A DNA stretch of 64,000 nucleotides, from NCBI RefSeq assembly GCF_050947875.1, contig NW_027460291.1, positions 27,899,589 through 27,963,588 of the forward strand. Direction: 5' to 3'. Made by a program: the position numbers and the translations under genes. Position 1 is the first letter of the stretch, and every line of letters begins with the position of its first letter. This document shows positions 50,001 to 62,091 of the stretch, piece after piece. Under the pieces are notes generated by a model. The model saw only the letters and a program-made list of their open reading frames with translations, searched no databases and had not been told where the DNA came from. The DNA comes from Dermacentor variabilis (lineage: Eukaryota; Arthropoda; Arachnida; Ixodida; Ixodidae).

Positions 50001-53000
50001 TCCAAAGGTAGTGCAATGCCAAGCTGACACGTGGAGGAGGTGAAGCAGGCGTTGAGCTCTCCGCATACGTGGGTCCATACAAAGTAGTGCAATGACGGGC
50101 CGACACGCGGAGGAGGTGAAGCAGGCGTTAAGCACTCCCCATACGTGGCGCCATCCCTAAGATAGTGCAATACTGGTCCCACCCGCGGCGAAGGTAAAGC
50201 AGGCATTCAGCGCTCCGCATAGTAGGTCCATCCAAAGGTAGTGCCATGCCCGGCCGACACGCCGTGGAGGTGAAGCAGGCGTTAAGCACTCCCCATACGT
50301 TGCCCGATCTCTAAGATAGCGCAATACTGGGCCCACCCGCGGTGGACCTGAAGCATGCGGTATGCACTCCGCATAAGTGGGCCGATCCCCAAAATAGTGC
50401 AATGCTGGGCCCACCCGCGGCGATGGTGAAGAAGGCGTTGAGCGCTCTGCATACATGGGTCCATCTAAAGGTAGTGCAATGCCGGGCCCGCACGTGGTGG
50501 AGGTGAAGCAGGCGTTAAGCGCTCCCCATACTTGGCGCGATCCCTAAGATAGAGCAATACTGGGCGCACCCGCGGTGGAGGTGAAGCAGGCGCTCAGCGC
50601 TCCGCATACGTGGTCCATCTAAAGGTAGGGCAATGCCGGGTCGACACGTGGTGGATGTGAAGAAGCGTTGAGTACTCCCCATACGTGGGCCCATCCCAAA
50701 GTTAGTGCAATACTGGTCCCACCCGCGGCGAAGGTGAAGCAGGCGTTCTTCGCTCCGAATAGGTGGGTCCATGCAAAGGTAGTGCAATGCCCGGCCGACA
50801 GGCGTTGGAGGTGAAGCAGGTTAAGACCTCCCCTTACGTGGCCCGATCCCTAAGATAGCGCAATACTGGGCCCACCCGCGGTGGAGGTGAAGCAGGCGTT
50901 AGGCCGTCCCAATACGTGAGCCCATCCCGAAGAGAGTGCCATACTGCGCCCAACCGCGGCGGATGTGAAGCAGGCGTTGAGCGCTCCGCATACGTGGTCC
51001 ATCCAAAGGTAGTGCAATGCCGGGCCGACACGCAGTGGAGGTAAAGCAGGCGTCAAGCATTCCCCATACGTGGCCCTATCCCTAAGACAGTTCTATACTG
51101 GGCCTCCCGCGGCGGAGGTGAAGCAAGCGTTGAGAGCTCCACATAATTGGGTCCATCCAAAAGTAGTGTAATGCCGTGCCGACACGTGATGGAGGTGAAG
51201 CAGGCGTTAAGCACTCCCCATGCGTGGGCCGATCCTGAACATAGTGTAATACTGGGCTCACCCGCGGCTGAGGTGAAGCAGGCGTTCAGCGCTCCGCATA
51301 CGTGGGTCCATCCAAAGGTAGTGCCATGCCCGGCCGACACGCGGTGCAGGTGAAGCAGGCGTTAAGCACTCCCCATACGTGGCGCGATGCCTAAGATAGC
51401 GCAATACTGGGCCCACCCGCGGTGAAGCTGAAGAAGGCGGTAAGCATTCTTCATATATGAGCCCATACCCAAGATAGTGCAATGCTGCGCCTACCCGCGG
51501 CGATGGTGAAGAAGGCGTTGAGGGCTCTGCATACATGGGTCCATCCAAAGGTAGTGCAATGCCAAGCTGACACGTGGTGGAGGTGAAGCAGGCGTTAAGC
51601 ACTCCCCATACGTGGCGCGATCCCTAAGATAGTGCAATACTGGGTGCACCCGCGGTGGATGTGAAGCAGGCGTTAAGCACTCCCCATAATTGGGTCGATC
51701 CCCAAGTTAGTGCAATACTGGCCCCACCCGCGTCGGAGGTGAAGCAGGCGTTAAACCCTCTGCATACGTGGTTCATCTAAAGGTAGTGCAATGCCGGGTC
51801 GACACGCGCTGGAGGTGAAGAAGCGTTAAGCACTCCTTATACGTGGGCCCATCCCGAAGATAGTGCAATACTGGTCCCACCCGCGGCGAAGGTAAAGCAG
51901 GCGTTGAGCGCTCTGCATACATGGGTTCATCTAAAGGTAGTGCAATGCCGGGTTGACACGCGCTGGAGGTGAAGAAGCGTTAAGCACTCCGCATACGTGT
52001 GTCCATCCTAAGGTAGTGCAATGCCGGGTCGACACGCGGCGAAGGTGAAGCAGGCGTTGAGCTCTCCGCATACGTGGGTCCATACAAAGTAGTGCAATGC
52101 CGGGCCGACACGCGGAGGAGGTGAAGCAGGCGTTAAGCACTCCCCATACGTGGCGCAATCCCTAAGATAGTGCAATACTGGTCCCACCCGCGGTGAAGGT
52201 GAGTTAGGTGTTGAGCGCCCCGCATACGTGGGTCCATCCAAAGGAAGTGCAATGCCGGGCCGACACGCGGTGGAGCAGAAGCAGGCGTTAAGCACTCCCC
52301 ACACGTTGCCCGATCCCTAAGATAGCGCAATACTGGGCCCACCCGCGGTGGACCTGAAGCATGCGGTAGCACTCCGCATAAGTGGGCCGATACCCTAGAT
52401 AGTGCAATGCTCGGCCCACCCGCGGCGAAGTTGAAGCAGGCGTTGAGCGCTCGGCATACGTGGGTCCATCCAAAGGTAGTGCAATGCCGGGCCGACACGT
52501 GGTGGAGGTAAAGCGGGCGTTAAGCACTCCCCATACTTCGGCCGTTCCCGAAGATTGTGCAATGCCGGGCCGATACGTGATGGAGGTGAATCAGGCGTTA
52601 AGCACTCCCCAGACGTGGGCCGATCCCGAAGATACTGTTTTCTGGGCCCACCCGCGGCGGAGGTGAAGCCGGCGTTAAGCACTCCCCATACGTGGGCCGT
52701 TCCCGAAGCTTGTGCAATGCCGGGCCGACACGTGATGGAGGTGAAGCCGGCGTTAAGCACTCCCCATTCGTGGGCCGATACCGAGGATAGTGCAATACTG
52801 GACCCACCCGCGGCGGAGGTGAAGCAGGCGTTGAGCGCTCCCCATACGTTGGCCCATCCCAAAGTTAGTGCAATACTAGTCCCACCCGCGGCGAAGGTGA
52901 AGCAGGCGTTCAGCGCTCCGCATAGGTGGGTCCATGCAAAGGTAGTGCAATGCCCGGCCGACACGCGTTGGAGGTGAAGCAGGTTAAGACCTCCCCATAC

Positions 53001-56000
53001 GTGGCCCGATCCCTAAGATAGCGCAATACTGGGCCCACCCGCGGTGGAGGTGAAACAGGCGTTAAGCGCTCCCCATACGTGAGCCCATCCCGAAGAGAGT
53101 GCCATACTGGGCCCAACCGCGGCGGATGTGAAGCAGGCGTTGAGCGCTCCGCATACGTGATCCATCCAAAGGTAGTGCAATGCCGGGCCGACACGCAGTG
53201 GAGGTAAAGCAGGCGTCAAGCACTCCCCATACGTGGTCCTATCCCTAAGACAGTTCTATACTGGGCCCACCCGCGGCGGAGGTGAAGCAAGCGTTGAGAG
53301 CTCCACATACTTGGGTCCATCCAAGAGTAGTGCAATGCTGGGCGGACACGTGGTGGAGCTGAAGCAGGCGTTAAGCCCTCCCCATACGTGGGCCGATACC
53401 GAAGATAGTGTAATGCCGTGCCGACACGTGATGGAGCTGAAGCAGGCGTTAAGCACTCCCCATGCGTGGGCCGATCCTGAAGAAAGTGTAATACTGGGCT
53501 CACCCGCGGCGGAGGTGAAGCAGGCGTTAAGCACTCCCCATACGTGCGCCAATCCCGAAGATAGCGCAATACTGGTCCCACCCGCGGCGAAGGTGAAGCA
53601 GGCGTTGAGCGCTCCACATACGTCGTCCATCCAAAGGTAGTGCAATGCCGGGTCGACACGAGGTACAGGTGAAGAAGCGTTAACACTCCCCATACGTGGG
53701 CCCATCCCGAATATAGTGCAATAATGGTCCCACCCGCGGTGAAGGTGAAGCAGGCGTTGAGCGCTCCGCCTGCGTGGGTCCATCCAAAGGTAGTGCAATG
53801 CCGGGTGGACACGCGGTGGAGGTGAAGAAGCGTTAAACACTCCCTATACGTGGGCCGATACCGAAGATAGTGCAATACTGGGCCCACCCGCGGCGGAGGT
53901 GAAGCAGGCGTTGAGCGCTCCGCTTACGTGGGTCCATCCAAAGGTAGCGCAATGGTGGGCCGACACGTGGTGGAGCTGAAGCAGGCGTTAAGCACTCCCC
54001 ATACGTGGGCCGATCCCGAAGATAGTGTAATACAGGGCCCACCCGCGGCGGACGTGAAACAGGTGTTAAGCACTCCCCATAAATGGGCCAATCCCCAAGA
54101 TAGTGCAATACTGTGCCCACCCGCGGCGAAGGTGAAGCAGGCGTTGAGCGCTCTCCATACTTGGGCCCATCCAAAGGTAGTGCAATACCGGGCGGACACG
54201 TGGTGGAGGTAAAGCAGGCGTTGAGTGCTACCCGTATGTGGGCCGATTCCGAAGATAGTGCAATGCTGGGTCCACCCGTGCCGGAAGTGAAGCAGGCGTT
54301 GAGCACTCCGCCTACGTGGTCCATCCAAAGGAAGTGCAATGCCGGGCCGACCCGCAGTGAAGGTAAAGCAAGCGTCAAGCACTTCCCATATGTGGCCCTA
54401 TCCCTAATATAGTTCTATACTGGGCCCACCCGCGGCGGAGGTGAAGCAGGCGTTGTGCGCTCCGCATACGTGGGTCCTTTCAAAAGTAGTGCAATGCCGG
54501 GCCGACACGTGGTGGAGGTGAAGCAGGAGTTAAGCACTCCCCATACGTGGGCCGATCCCGACGAATGTGTATTATACGGCGCCCACCCGCGGCGGAGGTG
54601 AAGCAGGCGTTAAGCAGTCCCCATAAATGCGCCGATCCCCAAGATAGTGCAATGCTGGGCACAACCGTGGCGAAGGTGAAGCAGGCGTTGAGCGCTCCGC
54701 ATGCGGGCGTCCATCCAAAGGTAGTGTAATGCCAGGCCGACACGCAGTGGAGGTGAAGCAGACGTTAAGCACTCCCCATACATGGCCCGATCCCTAAGAT
54801 ATTGCTATGCATGGCCCACCTGCGGTGGAGGTGAACGAGGCGTTAAGCACTCTGCATAAATGGGCCGATCCCGAAGATTGTGCAATACTGGGCGCACCCG
54901 CGACGAAGGCGAAGCAGGCGTTGACCGCTCCGCATACCTGCTCCATCCAAAGGTACTGCAATGCCGGGTCGACACGCGACGGAGGTGAAGAAGGGTTAAG
55001 CACTCCCCATACGTGGGCCCATCCCTAAGATTGTGCAATGCTGGGCCCACCCGCGATGGAGGTGAAGCAGGCGTTGAGCGCTCCGCATACGTGGGGTCAT
55101 CCAAAGGTAGTGCAATGCCGGGTCGACACGCGGCGGAGGGGAAGCAGGCGTTTACCGCTCCCCATAGAGTGGGCTGATACCGAAGATAGTGCAATACTGG
55201 GCCCACCCGCGGTGGCAGATAAGCAGGCGTTGAGCACTCCGCATACGTGGGTACATCCAAAGGTAGTGCAATGCCGGGTCGACACACGGTGGAGGTGAAG
55301 AAGCGTTAAGCACTCCCCATACGTGGGCCGATCGCGAAGTTAGTTCAATACTGAGCACACCCGCGGCGAAGGTGAAGCTGTCGTTGAGCGCTCCGCATAC
55401 CTGGGTCAATCCAAAGGTAGTGCAATGCCGGGCCGACACGCGGAAGAGGTCAAGCAGGCGTTAAGCACTCCCCATACGTGGCCCGAACCCTAAGATAGTG
55501 CAATACCGCTCCCACCCGCGGCGAAGGTGAAGCAGGCGTTGAGTGCTCCCCATACATCAGCAGATCCCTAAGATAGTACAATACTGGGCCCACCCGCGGC
55601 GGAGGCGAAGCAGGCGTTGAGCGCTCCGCATACCTGGTCCATGTAAAGGTACTGCAATGCCGGGTCGACACGCGGTGGAGGTGAAGATGGGTTATGCACT
55701 CCCCATGCGTGGGCCCATCCCGAAGGTGGTGCAATACTGGTCCCACCCGCGGCGAAGGTGAAGCAGGCGTTGAGCGCTCCGCATACCTGGTCCATCCAAA
55801 GGTAGTGCAATGCTGGATCGACACGCGGAGGAGGAGAAGAAGGGTTAAGCACTCCCCATGCATGGGCCCATGCCGAAGATAGTGCAATACTGGGCCCACC
55901 CGCGATGGAGGTGAAGCAGGCTTTGAGCGCTCCGCATACTTGCGTGCATCCAAAGGTAGCGCAATGGTGGGCCGATATCTGATGGAGTTGAAGCAGGCGT

Positions 56001-59000
56001 TAAGCACTCCTTATACGTGGGCGGATCCCGAAGATAGTGTAATACTCGGCCCACCCACGGCTGAGGCGAAGCAGGCGTATAGCACTCCGCATAACTGGTC
56101 CATCCAAAGGTAGTGCAATGCTGGGCCGACACGTGGTGGAGGTGAAGCAGCCGTTCAGCGCTACCCGTATGTAGGCCGATCCCGCAGATAGTGCAATGCT
56201 GGGTCCACCCGCGCCGGAAGTGAAGCAGGCGTTGAGCGCTCCGCCTACGTGGTCCATCCAAAGGTACTGCAATGCCGGGTCGACACGAGGTGGAGGTGAA
56301 GAAGAGTTAAGCACTCCCCATACGTGGGCCCATCCATAAGATAGTGCAATACTGGGCCCACCCGCGGCGGAGGCGAAGCAGGCGTCTAGCGCTCCGCTTA
56401 CCTAGTCCATCCAAAGGTACTGCAATGCCGGGTCGACACGCGGTGGAGGTGAAGTAGGGTTGAGCACTCCCCAGACGTTGGCCCATTCCTAAGAGAGTGC
56501 AATACTGGGCTCACCCGCGATGGAGGTGAAGCAGGCGTTGAGCGCTCCGCATACGTGGGTCCATCCAAAGGTAGTGCCATGGCGTGCCGACACGCGCTGG
56601 AGGTGAAACAGACGTTAAGCACTCCCCATACGTAGCCCGATCCCTAAGATAGTGCAATACTTGGCCCACCCGCAGTGGAAGTGAAGCGGGCGTTATGCAC
56701 TCCCGATAAATGGGCCGATCCCCAAGATAGTGCAATATTGGGCGCACCCGCGACGGAGGCGAAGCAGGCGTTGAGCGCTCCGCATGCCTGCTCCATCCAA
56801 AGGTACTGCAATGCCGGGTCGACACGCGGTGGAGGTGAAGAAGGGTTGAGCACTCCCCATACGTTGGCCCATTCCTAAGATAGTGCAATACTGGGCCCAC
56901 CCGCGATGGAGGTGAAGCAGGCGTTGAGCGCTCCGCATACGTGGGTCCATCCAAAGGTAGTGCAATGCCGGGTCGACACGCGGCAGAGGGGAAGCAGGCG
57001 TTGACCGCTCCCCATACAGTGGGCTGATACTGAAGATAGTGCAATACTGGGCCCACCTGCGGTGGCAGATAAGCAGGCGTTGAGCGCTCCGCATACGTGG
57101 GTACATCCAAAGGTAGTGCAATGCCGGGTCGACACGAAATGGAGGTGAAGAAGCGTTAAGCACTCCCCATACGTGGGCCGATCCCTAAGATAGTGCAATA
57201 CTGGGCCAACCCGTGGTGAAGGTGAAGCAGGCGTTAAGCACTCCCGATAAATGGGCCGATACCCAAGATAGGGCAATACTGCGCCCACCCGCGGCGGAGG
57301 CGAAGCAGGCGTTGAGCGCTCCGCATACCTGCTCCATCCAAAGGTACTGCAATGCCGGGTCGACACGCGGAGGAGGTGAAGATGAGTTATGCACTCCCCA
57401 TACGTGGGCCCATGCCGAAGCTAGTGCAATACTGGTCCCACCCGCGGCGAAGGTGAAGCAGGCGTTGAGCACTCCGCATACCTGGTCCATCCAAACGTAG
57501 TGCAATGCCGGGTCGACACGCGGAGCAGGAGAAGAAGGGTTAAGCGCTCCCCATGAATGGGCCCTTCCCTAAGATAGTGCAATACTGGGCCCACCCGCGA
57601 TGGAGGTGAAGCAGGCTTTGCGAGCTCCGCATACTTGCGTGAATCCAAAGGTAACGCAATGGTGGGCCGACACCTGGTGGAGTTGAAGCAGGCGTTAAAC
57701 ACTCCCCATACGTGGGCCGATCCCGAAGATAGTGTTATACTGGGTCCACCCGCGGCGGAGGCGAAGCAGGCGTATTGCTCTCCAAATAACTGGTCCATTC
57801 AAAGGTAGTGCAATGCCGGGCCTACACGTGGTGGAGGTAAAGCAGCCGTTGAGCGCTACCCGTATGTGGGCCGATCCCGAAGATAGTGCAATGCTGGGTC
57901 CACCCGCGCCGGAAGTGAAACAGGCGTGTAGCGCTCCGCCTACGTGGTCCATCCAAAGGTGCTGCAATGCCGGGACGACACGCGGTGGAGGTGAAGAAGC
58001 GTTAAGCACTCCCCATACGTCGGCCGATACCGAAGATAGTGCAACACTGGGGCCACAGGCGGCGGAGGTAAAGCAAGCGTTGAGCGCTCCGCATACGTGG
58101 GTCCATCCAAAGGTAGTGCGATGCCGGACCGACACGCAGTGGAGGTAAAGCAGGCGTCAAGCACTTCCCATACGTGCCCCATCCCTAAGATTGTTCTAAA
58201 CTGGGCCCACCCGCGGCGGAGGTGAAGCAAGCGTTGAGCGCTCCGCATGCGTAGGTCCATTCAAAGGTAGTGCAATGCCGGGCCGACACGTGGTGGAGGT
58301 GAAGAAGCGTTAAGCACTCCCTATACGTGGGCCCATCCCGAAGATAGTGCAATACTGGTCCCACCCGCGGCGAAGGTGAAGGAGGCATTGAGCGCTCCGC
58401 ATACGTGGGTCCATCCAAAGGTAGTGCAATACCGGGACGACACGCAGTGGAGGTAAAGCAGGCGTCAAGCACTCCGCATATGTGGCCCGATCCCTAAGAT
58501 AGATCTATTCTGGGCGCGCCCGCGGCGGAGGTGAAGCATGTGTTGAGCGCTCCGCATACGTGGGTCCATCCAAAGGTTGTGCAATGCCGGGCCGACACGT
58601 GGTGGAGGTGAAGAAGCCTTAAGCACTCCCCATACGTGGGCCGATCCTGAAGATAGTACAATACTGGTCCCACCCGAGATGGAGGTAAAGCAGGCGTTAA
58701 ACACTCCCCATAAATGGGCCGATTCCCAAGATAGTGCAATGTTGGGCCAACACGTGGTGGAGGTGAAGCAGGCGTTAAGCACTCAGTATAAATGGGCCGA
58801 TTCCCAAGATAGTGCAATGCTGGTCCCACCCGCGGCGAAGGTGAAGAGGCATTAAGCACTCCCCATACGTGGCCCGAAACCTATGATAGTGCGATACTGG
58901 TCCCACCCGCGGCGAAGGTGAAGCAGGCGTTGAGCGCTCCGCATACGTGGGTCCATCCAAAGGTAGTTCCATGCCGGGTCGACACGGGCTGGAGGTGAAA

Positions 59001-59153
59001 AAGACGTTAAGCACTCCCCATACGTAGCCCGATCCCTAAGATAGTGCAATTCTTGGCCCTCCCGTGGTGGAAGTGAAGCAGGCGTTACGCACTCCCGATA
59101 AATGGGCCGATCGCCAAGATTTGTTTATTTTTTATTTATTTCACAATACTGTC

Positions 59154-59169
59154 AATCCCGATTGGGATT
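59154..59169 (-). other. 3' UTR hairpin of CR1-like LINE
   Basis: AATCCC, a 4-base loop, then GGGATT form a perfect 6-bp stem about 15 bases before the A/T-rich tail. CR1/L2 elements use a 3' stem-loop as the recognition site for their reverse transcriptase, so this is the likely template-recognition element. Confidence 0.65.
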
Positions 59170-59329
59170 ATTACAGGAGTGGGCATATGGTCATCAAAAA
59201 AGTACAATTTTTAGCAAACACTGAGCAAACCAGGAGTTAGCACAGAAAAACATGGACGCTTTCATTTATTGAGTAACACACTGGTCTTCACACAGTTGCT
59301 CTTGCAGAAGAGAAAAAATAACTCAAATA

Positions 59330-62071
59330 CTAAGTAGTGATTGCGATTGCTTCTTCTAGATGATTGGTAATTGTTTCTAGTGTGGGCTGGGCAGTAATAG
59401 CAGGGTTTGAGCAGTTCCACTCTCGCACAGCTCGCGGAAAGAATGAAAAGAAATAAGTATTGTTGTTACAAAGAAATTCCTCTAGCGTGAAAGCGTGTTT
59501 ATGCCGAGTCGGTCTAGTGAGCTTGTACTTTAGAAAAGTGGCGGGATCCAATTTCAGTGCACTGTGTAATACCAAGTATAGGAACTTCAATCGTTGAACC
59601 TTGGCTCGAATTTCTAGGGTAGCGAGGCCTGCGCGAGAAAGAAGTTCGGTTGGTGAATCTGTACGTTTGAAACGGTTATAGATAAATCGGGCAGCTTTTC
59701 TTTGTATGCGTTCCAGCGTATGAATTTGGTTTTTGGAATGTGGAAACCATACTATGTTGGCGTATTCAAGTGCCGGTCTGATGAGGCTGACGTAAGCAAG
59801 CTGTTTTGTCTGGCTGGTGGAATGCGATAAGGTGCGTTTGAGGTAGAACAGTTTGTTCAAGGCTTTTTTAGCTACGTACTGTATGTGCGCATTCCAAGTG
59901 AGATCGGATGAGATGATTACGCCTAAGTATTTATACTGGGTGACGCTTTGTAGAATAGTGCCGTTGAAACCGTACGGGAACTGCAGACTTGATTTTTTGT
60001 TTGTGACCGACATGCAGACAGTTTTATCAGAATTTATCACCATTTGCCAGTCTGCACACCACTGCACTACCTTATTTAGGGATTTGTTCAGTTTTGCTTG
60101 ATCTTCGTGGTTATGCACAGTATGATAAAGAATGCAGTCGTCTTCAAAGAGGCGAATGGTGACGTCGACTTGGTTGGTTATATAATCTATGTATAATAAG
60201 AACAGAAGTGGGGCCAGAACTGAGCCCTGGGGAACACCGGACAAAACAGGGACAGCATCAGAAAGGTGATCATTGTATTCTACGTATTGGGAGCGGTTTG
60301 ACAGAAAGTCATTGATCCAACCAACAACAGGGCCGTTACCAAGTAGGCGGTTAAGTTTGTGAAGCAATTTAACATGGGAAACACGATCAAACGCTTTGGA
60401 GAAATCCATAAAGATTATGTCTACCTGTAGTTGCTCATTAATGTTTTGAGTTAAGTCGTGAAGGGTTTCCACGAGTTGGGTGACTGTTGATAAACCGTTT
60501 CGAAAACCGTGCTGGTTTGAATAGATTAAATTGTTTGCTTCCACGAATTCTGTTAAGTGTTTCAAGATTATGTGCTCTAGTATGTTCCAGCACGTGCATG
60601 TTAAAGAAATTGGCCGGTGGTTAGACAAGGAAGATGTGTCACCTGATTTTGGTATGGCAATTATTTTGGCAACCTTCCATTCTGCAGGAAGGCGGCTCTC
60701 ACGAAGTGACTTTAAGAAAATTAAATGAAGAAACTTGCTTACTGGTTCTGCGTACCTTTTCAAGAAACTGTTCGGAATTTGATCTGGACCATCGCTTTTC
60801 TTTTCATCTAAATTCAACAAGAGCGATAATATGCCAGCCTGTGATATTTTTGGGGTGCACAAAGTGCTTTCTTGGCAGTGGCTAGGGACGAAGTGGTTGA
60901 GGGAACCATTATCGACGGTGAAAATGGATTGAAAATACTTGTTAAACGCGTTAGCTTTTTGTTTATTTTCCTGAGCATTCGTGGAGGGCACGTTAGAGCG
61001 CTTGACGCTTAGGTAGCGCCAGAATTTTTGAGGCGATTTCCTGATAAAGCTGTGTAATGAATTTTTCAAGAAACTGTTTTTGGCACAACGTACTTTACTT
61101 TTCAATGACGTCGTTAGCAGTGTTATTTCCGAGTCAGTTTTTTTACACATATGCGACTTTCTTCTTTTCCTAAGTCTCTTTATTTTGCGCTTCAAGTGGA
61201 TTATATCACGACATATCCATGGACTGCGTTTTCTAGTTTTTCTTTGAACTCGTGGAACAAAGGCGTTTATACAATGCGTCACAATGGCTTTAAACTCGGT
61301 CCACACCACATCAATAGACGACTGCAGGTCAGAAATGAGGTCAAAAAAATTTTGATAATTGAAGGCAAGGTAGGTCATGATAGCTGCATCGTCTGCATCT
61401 TTGAACGAGAGCACTCGCTTTATAGGACCGAACGTTCGTACAGGACTTGGGAATTGTAAAGAACAAAATATTATCTTATGGTCAGATAATCCTTCAAGGG
61501 GTTCAACGTGAACAGTATTCTCAAGGAAATGGTCACTAATAAACACAACATCTAAGAGTGAACTTGAGGTACCGACTACCCTGGTTGGGAAATCGACAAT
61601 TTGTGTCAGGTTACATGCTAACTGTATATCTGATATGGTGTCAAGCGTAACATTTCCTGGAGTCATTGAGTTCCACCTTATGTCAGGCAAGTTAAAGTCT
61701 CCCGCCATTATTACTTTGCTGCCATATGAGATGTGTTGTTGCATGTATTCTGAGAGAGATTCCAAGAATAGAGGCTCAGCATCAGGGGGCCGATAAACTG
61801 CACCAATATGGAAGACATCATCTTTCAGACGGACGGTGCACCAAACAGCCTCGATGCCTGTAGCCTCGGGCATGACGCTGTAAGATATCCCTTGCCTAAA
61901 CAGCAGTGCAACGCCCCCACCTCTTGTCTTTCTATCTTTGCGTACAATTGCATATTCCGGTGGCACAATTTCTTGGTTGAAAATGTTCGAGTGAAGCCAC
62001 GTCTCTGTAACGACGGCGATATCAGGCTGGTAAGCAAGTAGAACAGCTTCTAGTTCGTGGAATTTGTTCAC
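59330..62071 (-). CDS. CR1-like ORF2: endonuclease and reverse transcriptase
   Basis: ORF2 nicks the target and copies element RNA onto it. An N-terminal endonuclease (VVTETWLHS, AGDFNLPDIRW, LSDHKIIF) covers about residues 1-210. The RT follows (SNHRPISLTC, IIFMDFSKAFDRV, VPVLSGVPQGSVLAPLLFLLY, FEDD at 60137-60148), then a C-terminal region (LIRPALEYANIVW, ERIQRKAARFI). The frame is uninterrupted for over 910 codons, the expected length for CR1/L2 ORF2. The coordinate 62071 is a GTG. The frame stays open upstream across the ORF1 stop (62092-62094), where NARSLVNKFHELE looks like the true endonuclease N terminus, and no ATG precedes it. Translation probably depends on coupling to ORF1 or on frameshifting. 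The second residue of the catalytic motif is Glu instead of the usual Ala. Confidence 0.93.
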   Translation of the reverse strand: MNKFHELEAVLLAYQPDIAVVTETWLHSNIFNQEIVPPEYAIVRKDRKTRGGGVALLFRQGISYSVMPEATGIEAVWCTVRLKDDVFHIGAVYRPPDAEPLFLESLSEYMQQHISYGSKVIMAGDFNLPDIRWNSMTPGNVTLDTISDIQLACNLTQIVDFPTRVVGTSSSLLDVVFISDHFLENTVHVEPLEGLSDHKIIFCSLQFPSPVRTFGPIKRVLSFKDADDAAIMTYLAFNYQNFFDLISDLQSSIDVVWTEFKAIVTHCINAFVPRVQRKTRKRSPWICRDIIHLKRKIKRLRKRRKSHMCKKTDSEITLLTTSLKSKVRCAKNSFLKNSLHSFIRKSPQKFWRYLSVKRSNVPSTNAQENKQKANAFNKYFQSIFTVDNGSLNHFVPSHCQESTLCTPKISQAGILSLLLNLDEKKSDGPDQIPNSFLKRYAEPVSKFLHLIFLKSLRESRLPAEWKVAKIIAIPKSGDTSSLSNHRPISLTCTCWNILEHIILKHLTEFVEANNLIYSNQHGFRNGLSTVTQLVETLHDLTQNINEQLQVDIIFMDFSKAFDRVSHVKLLHKLNRLLGNGPVVGWINDFLSNRSQYVEYNDHLSDAVPVLSGVPQGSVLAPLLFLLYIDYITNQVDVTIRLFEDDCILYHTVHNHEDQAKLNKSLNKVVQWCADWQMVINSDKTVCMSVTNKKSSLQFPYGFNGTILQSVTQYKYLGVIISSDLTWNAHIQYVAKKALNKLFYLKRTLSHSTSQTKQLAYVSLIRPALEYANIVWFPHSKNQIHTLERIQRKAARFIYNRFKRTDSPTELLSRAGLATLEIRAKVQRLKFLYLVLHSALKLDPATFLKYKLTRPTRHKHAFTLEEFLCNNNTYFFSFFPRAVREWNCSNPAITAQPTLETITNHLEEAIAITT

Positions 62072-62091
62072 CAGGCTGCGCGCGTTTAAAT

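Larger units (their letters stand above)
19058..59120. repeat. Main satellite array (about 40 kb)
   Basis: This is an unbroken run of A- and B-type monomers of 77-78 bp with GAGGTGAAGCAGGCGTT as the shared start. I found no non-satellite insertion inside it. A regional order is visible: moderately diverged monomers at 19.1-23.6 kb, a nearly identical 3169-bp higher-order unit at 23.7-33.2 kb, a larger 5.3-5.7 kb unit at 33.4-50 kb, and diverged monomers again at 50-59 kb. CpG, SacII-type CCGCGG and SalI-type GTCGAC motifs recur in nearly every repeat. It ends at CGCCAAGAT (59112-59120), where a CR1-like LINE is inserted. Confidence 0.96.

Noticed and set aside
19058..59120. Pol III B-box or tRNA-like origin of the satellite (GGTCGACAC resembles a B box)
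   Set aside because: The match is imperfect, no A box is found at the right distance, and no cloverleaf fold is evident.
19058..59120. CENP-B box in the satellite
   Set aside because: I looked for the TTCG...CGGG pattern with proper spacing and did not see it in the common monomer types.
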